Shown here: positions 6,104 through 8,252 of the stretch, one piece after another
How positions within the stretch are numbered: the first letter of the stretch is position 1
Layout of the letters: each line of letters begins with the position of its first letter
Assembly (NCBI GenBank): GCA_937129505.1
Contig: CAKZNJ010000170.1
Span: 1-8,252 of the forward strand
Source of the DNA: an uncultured Anaerolineae bacterium
GTDB taxonomy: Bacteria; Chloroflexota; Anaerolineae; Anaerolineales; UBA4823
DNA length: 8,252 nucleotides
Direction of reading: 5' to 3'
Position numbers and translations under genes: made by a program
Notes under the pieces: model-generated
Database searches by the model: none
Seen by the model: the letters and a program-made list of their open reading frames with translations, nothing else
What the model was told of the DNA's origin: nothing

Positions 6104-6309
6104 GGGTTCTCCTGATTGAGGTCGGGCAGGCTGGTGAGCGACGGCTCCCCGATCAGGGCTTTAAACCATTCGAGGGTGCGCCAGCGGCGAGATGCGCTAG
6201 GCGCAGGGCGGACAACTTGACCCTCCCGCAGCGCGGGCTGACGATCTTCAGCGGCGTTGGGGAAGGATGCTTTGTTTTTTTCATCAAACAAATCGCATTT
6301 GTCGCTCAT
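6100..6309 (-). CDS. Small hypothetical protein, first ORF of the ArsR-MFS operon
   Basis: A 69-residue soluble, charged protein with no recognised family. The N-terminus is acidic and polar (MSDKCDLFDEKNK), the middle has an RREG/RRW-type basic stretch (SASRRWRTLEWFKALIGEP, about 38-56), and the C-terminus ends in LNQENP. The ATG at 6309 is preferred over a TTG-initiated reading from 6384; AGAGAG lies about 7 bases upstream, so the ribosome site is weak. Its TGA overlaps the regulator ATG (ATGA), and the regulator's ribosome site is inside its last codons, so it may be a leader peptide coupling translation, or a small partner of the regulator. It begins after a leader of about 145 bases that holds three of the four operator copies. 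I would not assign a function. Confidence 0.5.
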   Translation of the reverse strand: MSDKCDLFDEKNKASFPNAAEDRQPALREGQVVRPAPSASRRWRTLEWFKALIGEPSLTSLPDLNQENP

Positions 6310-6406
6310 GACAGGCTCTCTTTCTCCGCTCCACGGCTCACTCGCCGCTATGGGGCAGAGGCTTGACAACGGGCTATTGCCCAACGGTTTGGCAACACTG
6401 CCGAAC

Positions 6407-6472
6407 TTAGACGTTTGTCTACATTAGACAATTAGCTATATTAGATAAATATCTAATTAGATAATAGTCTAA
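6407..6472. promoter_or_regulatory. Array of four tandem 16-bp operator palindromes
   Basis: Four 16-bp motifs of the form TTAGA-N6-TCTAA follow one another: TTAGACGTTTGTCTAC (6407-6422), TTAGACAATTAGCTAT (6424-6439), TTAGATAAATATCTAA (6441-6456) and TTAGATAATAGTCTAA (6457-6472). The second copy keeps only its left half well; the first, third and fourth are near-perfect dyads. Spacing between starts is 17, 17 and 16 bp. The block is far more AT-rich than its surroundings. Copy 4 covers the -10 box and the other three cover the early transcribed region, so occupancy would block initiation. The ArsR-type protein of the same operon is the most likely binder. Confidence 0.72.
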
Positions 6473-6489
6473 ATTTTCCCTTTTGTCAA
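6461..6489 (-). promoter_or_regulatory. Promoter of the small ORF-ArsR-MFS operon
   Basis: On the minus strand, -35 TTGACA (6484-6489) is followed after exactly 17 bp by TATTAT (6461-6466), five of six matches to the -10 consensus. Start of transcription is expected near 6454. The -35 box lies within the final codons of the DUF1361 gene, and the -10 lies inside operator copy 4. No terminator is seen between that gene and this promoter, so some readthrough is possible. Confidence 0.78.
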
Positions 6490-7188
6490 GAGGTTTTTTT
6501 TCTGACGGGGTAACTTGAGATGTTGGACGGAGATGAACACCAGATAACCCACCAGCATCAAGGCGGTGAACATCAGGGTAAAGCCGTAGAAGCCCAGATT
6601 ATCGAGGGGGTTCAGCGTGCGCCAGAGCGTTTCCTTGAGGATTTGGTTGGGCGAGGTGAGCAAATCCCAACTGTTCCAGCGCGAAAAGCGCCCCAAATAG
6701 AGCCCCAACCCAGCCAACCCCAAGGCGCTCAGGGCGAACAGCCAGCCCAGAAAGGCGCCTAGGTATCCCTCGACCAGCAGATGCATCATGCGCAGCGAGA
6801 CCAAAGCCAAGAAAAAGCCGCTCCAGGCAAAGGCGGCGATCAAGCCGATGTCATACCACAAAGGGATGCCGGGGCGCTGGGTGAGGTGGAAGAAATCGGT
6901 CAGCAAATAGGGGGCATTGGGGAAAAAGGCAAGCCACAGGGCGGCGGGAAACCAAACCAACCACCACCGCCCGGCGCGCCAGCGCTCCAGCGCCATCGCC
7001 CATAAACTGAACAGATAGGGCAACCACGCCAAAAAGAGGTTCCACACCAGATTGGCGTACACGATCCAACTGCGCGCGAGCACCACCCGCCCGGCGTACA
7101 AACTCAACGCCAGCAAGCTGCTCAGCGCTAAGGGGTAAAACAAGTGATCGGCAAAAAAGCGATGGACTTTGGCAAGCAGGTTAAACAT
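6469..7188 (-). CDS. DUF1361 family integral membrane protein
   Basis: A 239-residue membrane protein with about six transmembrane helices (roughly 14-34, 42-63, 75-93, 112-133, 141-165, 199-220). Family-typical motifs are visible: NLFLAWLPYLFSL (50-62), FFPNAPYLLTDFFHL (88-102) and LGRFSRWNSWDLL (165-177). The C-terminal tail (KLPRQKKNLLTKGKI) is basic and cytosolic. No function is established for the family. The start at 7188 has AGGAG (7196-7200) 7 bases upstream, and a TATAAT (7208-7213, minus strand) precedes it. It is transcribed away from tlyA. The stop codon falls inside operator copy 4 of the next operon, an unusually tight junction. Confidence 0.88.
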   Translation of the reverse strand: MFNLLAKVHRFFADHLFYPLALSSLLALSLYAGRVVLARSWIVYANLVWNLFLAWLPYLFSLWAMALERWRAGRWWLVWFPAALWLAFFPNAPYLLTDFFHLTQRPGIPLWYDIGLIAAFAWSGFFLALVSLRMMHLLVEGYLGAFLGWLFALSALGLAGLGLYLGRFSRWNSWDLLTSPNQILKETLWRTLNPLDNLGFYGFTLMFTALMLVGYLVFISVQHLKLPRQKKNLLTKGKI

Positions 7189-7207
7189 CGTCTAGCTCCT
7201 GCTCCCC

Positions 7208-7213
7208 ATTATA
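7208..7213 (-). promoter_or_regulatory. Probable -10 box of the DUF1361 gene
   Basis: TATAAT on the minus strand matches the consensus exactly, and a start near 7201 would give a leader of about a dozen bases containing the AGGAG site. The -35 region is poor: GGGCAT at 17 bp spacing, or TTGGGC at 19. It lies back to back with the presumed tlyA promoter. Confidence 0.5.
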
Positions 7214-7218
7214 TCGGA

Positions 7219-7224
7219 TACAAT
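7219..7224 (+). promoter_or_regulatory. Probable -10 box for leaderless tlyA transcription
   Basis: TACAAT ends 6 bases before the tlyA ATG at 7231, so transcription should start at or within a base or two of the A of the ATG. No Shine-Dalgarno is present in front of this ATG, which agrees with a leaderless message. No good -35 box is visible. Confidence 0.45.
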
Positions 7225-7230
7225 ACGTTC

Positions 7231-7983
7231 ATGCCCAAAGTGCGTTTGGATGTGCTCTTGGTCGAACGGGGGGTTGTCTCCAGCCGCGCCGCGGCGCAGA
7301 AGCTGATTCTTGCTGGGCAAGTGCGCGTCAACGATCAAGTTGCCCTGAAACCGTCATGGGAGATCTCCCCTGACAGCCAGATCGAGATTGTGCAGGGCTT
7401 GCGCTACGTCTCCCGCGGCGGTGAAAAGCTGGCGGCGGCGCTTGCCCACTTTGGCAGCGTGGTGGCGGGCAAGGTCTGCGCCGATGTGGGCGCTTCGACG
7501 GGCGGCTTCACCGATTGCCTGCTCCAACACGGCGCCCAACGCGTCTATGCCATCGAAGTGGGCAAGGGCATTCTGGCGTGGAAGCTGCGCTGCGACCCGC
7601 GTGTGGTGGTGATGGAAGACACCAACGTGCGCACAGTGGAGCGCCTGCCCGAAGCGGTGCAACTGGTCACCGTTGACGTGTCGTTTATCTCGTTGAAACT
7701 GGTCTTGCCGGTGATTCGCAAGTGGCTCGAGGGGAGTGAAGGCGAAGCGGAGGTGTTGGCGCTGATCAAGCCGCAATTCGAGGCGGGACGGCGGGAGGCG
7801 GCCCGTGGGGCAGGGGTGATTCGCTCGGCGGAGATCCATCAGCGGGTGATCGCCGAGATTCAAAGCTTCGCTGGTGGCTTAGGGTTTCAGGAGCGGGGGG
7901 TGTGTGAGTCGCCCCTGCTTGGGCCAAAAGGCAACCGCGAGTTTTTTATTTGTTTGGTTTATGCAGGAGCGGGAGGCGAGTGA
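7231..7983 (+). CDS. tlyA: TlyA family 2'-O-ribose rRNA methyltransferase
   Basis: A 250-residue RNA methyltransferase. TlyA proteins methylate 2'-OH groups of cytidines in 16S and/or 23S rRNA using S-adenosylmethionine and affect capreomycin sensitivity in mycobacteria. An S4-type RNA-binding domain fills residues 1-60 (RLDVLLVERGVVSSRAAAQ, 5-23). The Rossmann methyltransferase domain follows: SRGGEKL (61-67), SAM-binding CADVGASTGGFTDCLL (83-98), VDVSFISL (148-155), LIKPQFEAGR (178-187) and SPLLGPKGNREFF (227-239). Lys66, Asp149, Lys180 and Glu237 fit the K-D-K-E catalytic pattern of FtsJ-like enzymes. Length is slightly below the 268 residues of the mycobacterial protein, with a short C-terminus. 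The ATG at 7231 is chosen; a longer in-frame reading to 7144 would overlap the divergent gene and gives non-family residues. It is expected to act in the cytosol. Confidence 0.95.
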   Translation: MPKVRLDVLLVERGVVSSRAAAQKLILAGQVRVNDQVALKPSWEISPDSQIEIVQGLRYVSRGGEKLAAALAHFGSVVAGKVCADVGASTGGFTDCLLQHGAQRVYAIEVGKGILAWKLRCDPRVVVMEDTNVRTVERLPEAVQLVTVDVSFISLKLVLPVIRKWLEGSEGEAEVLALIKPQFEAGRREAARGAGVIRSAEIHQRVIAEIQSFAGGLGFQERGVCESPLLGPKGNREFFICLVYAGAGGE

Positions 7984-8001
7984 GGGGCTCGGTCAGGGCT
8001 T

Positions 8002-8020
8002 GGCGAACGTCGCCTTTGTT
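8002..8020 (+). terminator. Weak intrinsic terminator after tlyA
   Basis: The hairpin GGCGA-ACG-TCGCC (8002-8014) is followed directly by TTTGTT, about 18 bases past the tlyA stop. The stem is only 5 bp with a 3-base loop, so termination may be leaky. The repeat array begins just downstream. Confidence 0.4.
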
Positions 8021-8031
8021 GTGAGAGGGGG

Positions 8032-8252
8032 GCAAGCACCATTCCCCCTGTGGGCGAAAGGCAGGGGATGAGGGCTGCGGGTCACGAAAGGGCGAGGGGG
8101 GCAAGCTCCCTTCCCCCTGTGGGGGAGTGGGAGGGGATGAGGGCGGCGGGTCACGAAAGGGCGAGGGGGGCAAGCACCATTCCCCCTGTGGGGGAAGGGC
8201 AGGGGATGAGGGCTGCGGGTCACGAAAGGGCGAGGGGGGCAAGCTCCCTTCC
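8032..8252. repeat. 69-bp tandem repeat array, continues off window
   Basis: Each unit begins with GCAAGC: unit 1 at 8032-8100, unit 2 at 8101-8169, unit 3 at 8170-8238, and a partial fourth from 8239 to the window edge. The period is exactly 69 bp. Units alternate: type A (units 1 and 3) has CAAGCACCATTCCCC, type B (unit 2 and the partial unit 4) has CAAGCTCCCTTCCCC, giving a higher-order 138-bp period. Each ends with GGGTCACGAAAGGGCGAGG, and most contain a CTTCCCCC/GGGGGAAG-type dyad. Because 69 is divisible by three, all frames stay open, so repetitive open frames here are not genes. Its core recurs inverted at 2038-2088. Confidence 0.92.

Noticed and set aside
6310..6384. TTG start extending the small ORF before the regulator
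   Set aside because: No ribosome binding site precedes it, whereas the ATG at 6309 has a weak but suitable purine-rich site.
7144..7230. Upstream GTG start for tlyA
   Set aside because: It overlaps the divergent DUF1361 coding region, and the family N-terminus (PKVRLDVLL) begins at the ATG at 7231.
7946..8242. Minus-strand ORFs with a repeated 23-residue Pro/Ser-rich peptide
   Set aside because: The period is simply 69 bp divided by three, so every frame stays open; there is no ribosome site, and one ORF overlaps the tlyA 3' end.

Overview
The window looks like chromosomal DNA from a GC-rich bacterium, most likely a member of the Chloroflexota (Anaerolineae-like). This rests on the protein mix (a long-N-terminus ArsR regulator, a DUF1361 membrane protein, TlyA) and on the many C/G-run intergenic repeats. 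It is an inference from general familiarity, not from a database comparison. No phage, transposase, CRISPR array, tRNA or rRNA was recognised.

Left block (1-1830, minus strand): a TetR-family repressor gene overlaps by one base an ABC-2 type exporter permease gene. The pair is driven by a textbook promoter (TTGACA, 17-bp spacer, TATAAT) with a 14-bp perfect palindromic operator over the expected start of transcription. This indicates an autoregulated drug or solute efflux operon. A ribosome binding site lies at the very left edge after the permease stop, so the operon probably continues outside the window.

Middle block (1830-3220): about 1.4 kb that is mostly non-coding. It carries several palindromic or C/G-rich repeat elements, one small membrane-anchored acidic protein gene (minus strand, 87 aa), and a GC-rich stretch with hairpins and no convincing gene.

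Central operon (3221-6490, minus strand): a small ORF (69 aa), an ArsR-type regulator with a long N-terminal domain (360 aa), a major facilitator superfamily transporter (433 aa) and, after a 96-bp gap, an OsmC-family protein (131 aa). The first two genes overlap by ATGA and the next gap is 6 bp. The promoter (TTGACA, 17 bp, TATTAT) is followed and overlapped by an AT-rich array of four tandem 16-bp TTAGA-N6-TCTAA-like palindromes. They are the most striking regulatory feature in the window and the likely binding sites of the ArsR-type protein. The -35 box lies inside the last codons of the upstream DUF1361 gene.

Right block (6469-8252): a six-TM DUF1361 membrane protein gene (minus) is divergent from tlyA (plus), a 2'-O-ribose rRNA methyltransferase gene. 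Their promoters are packed into 42 bp, and tlyA looks leaderless. After tlyA comes a 69-bp tandem repeat that runs off the window edge, with alternating A and B variants. Its core also occurs once, inverted, near 2040-2090.
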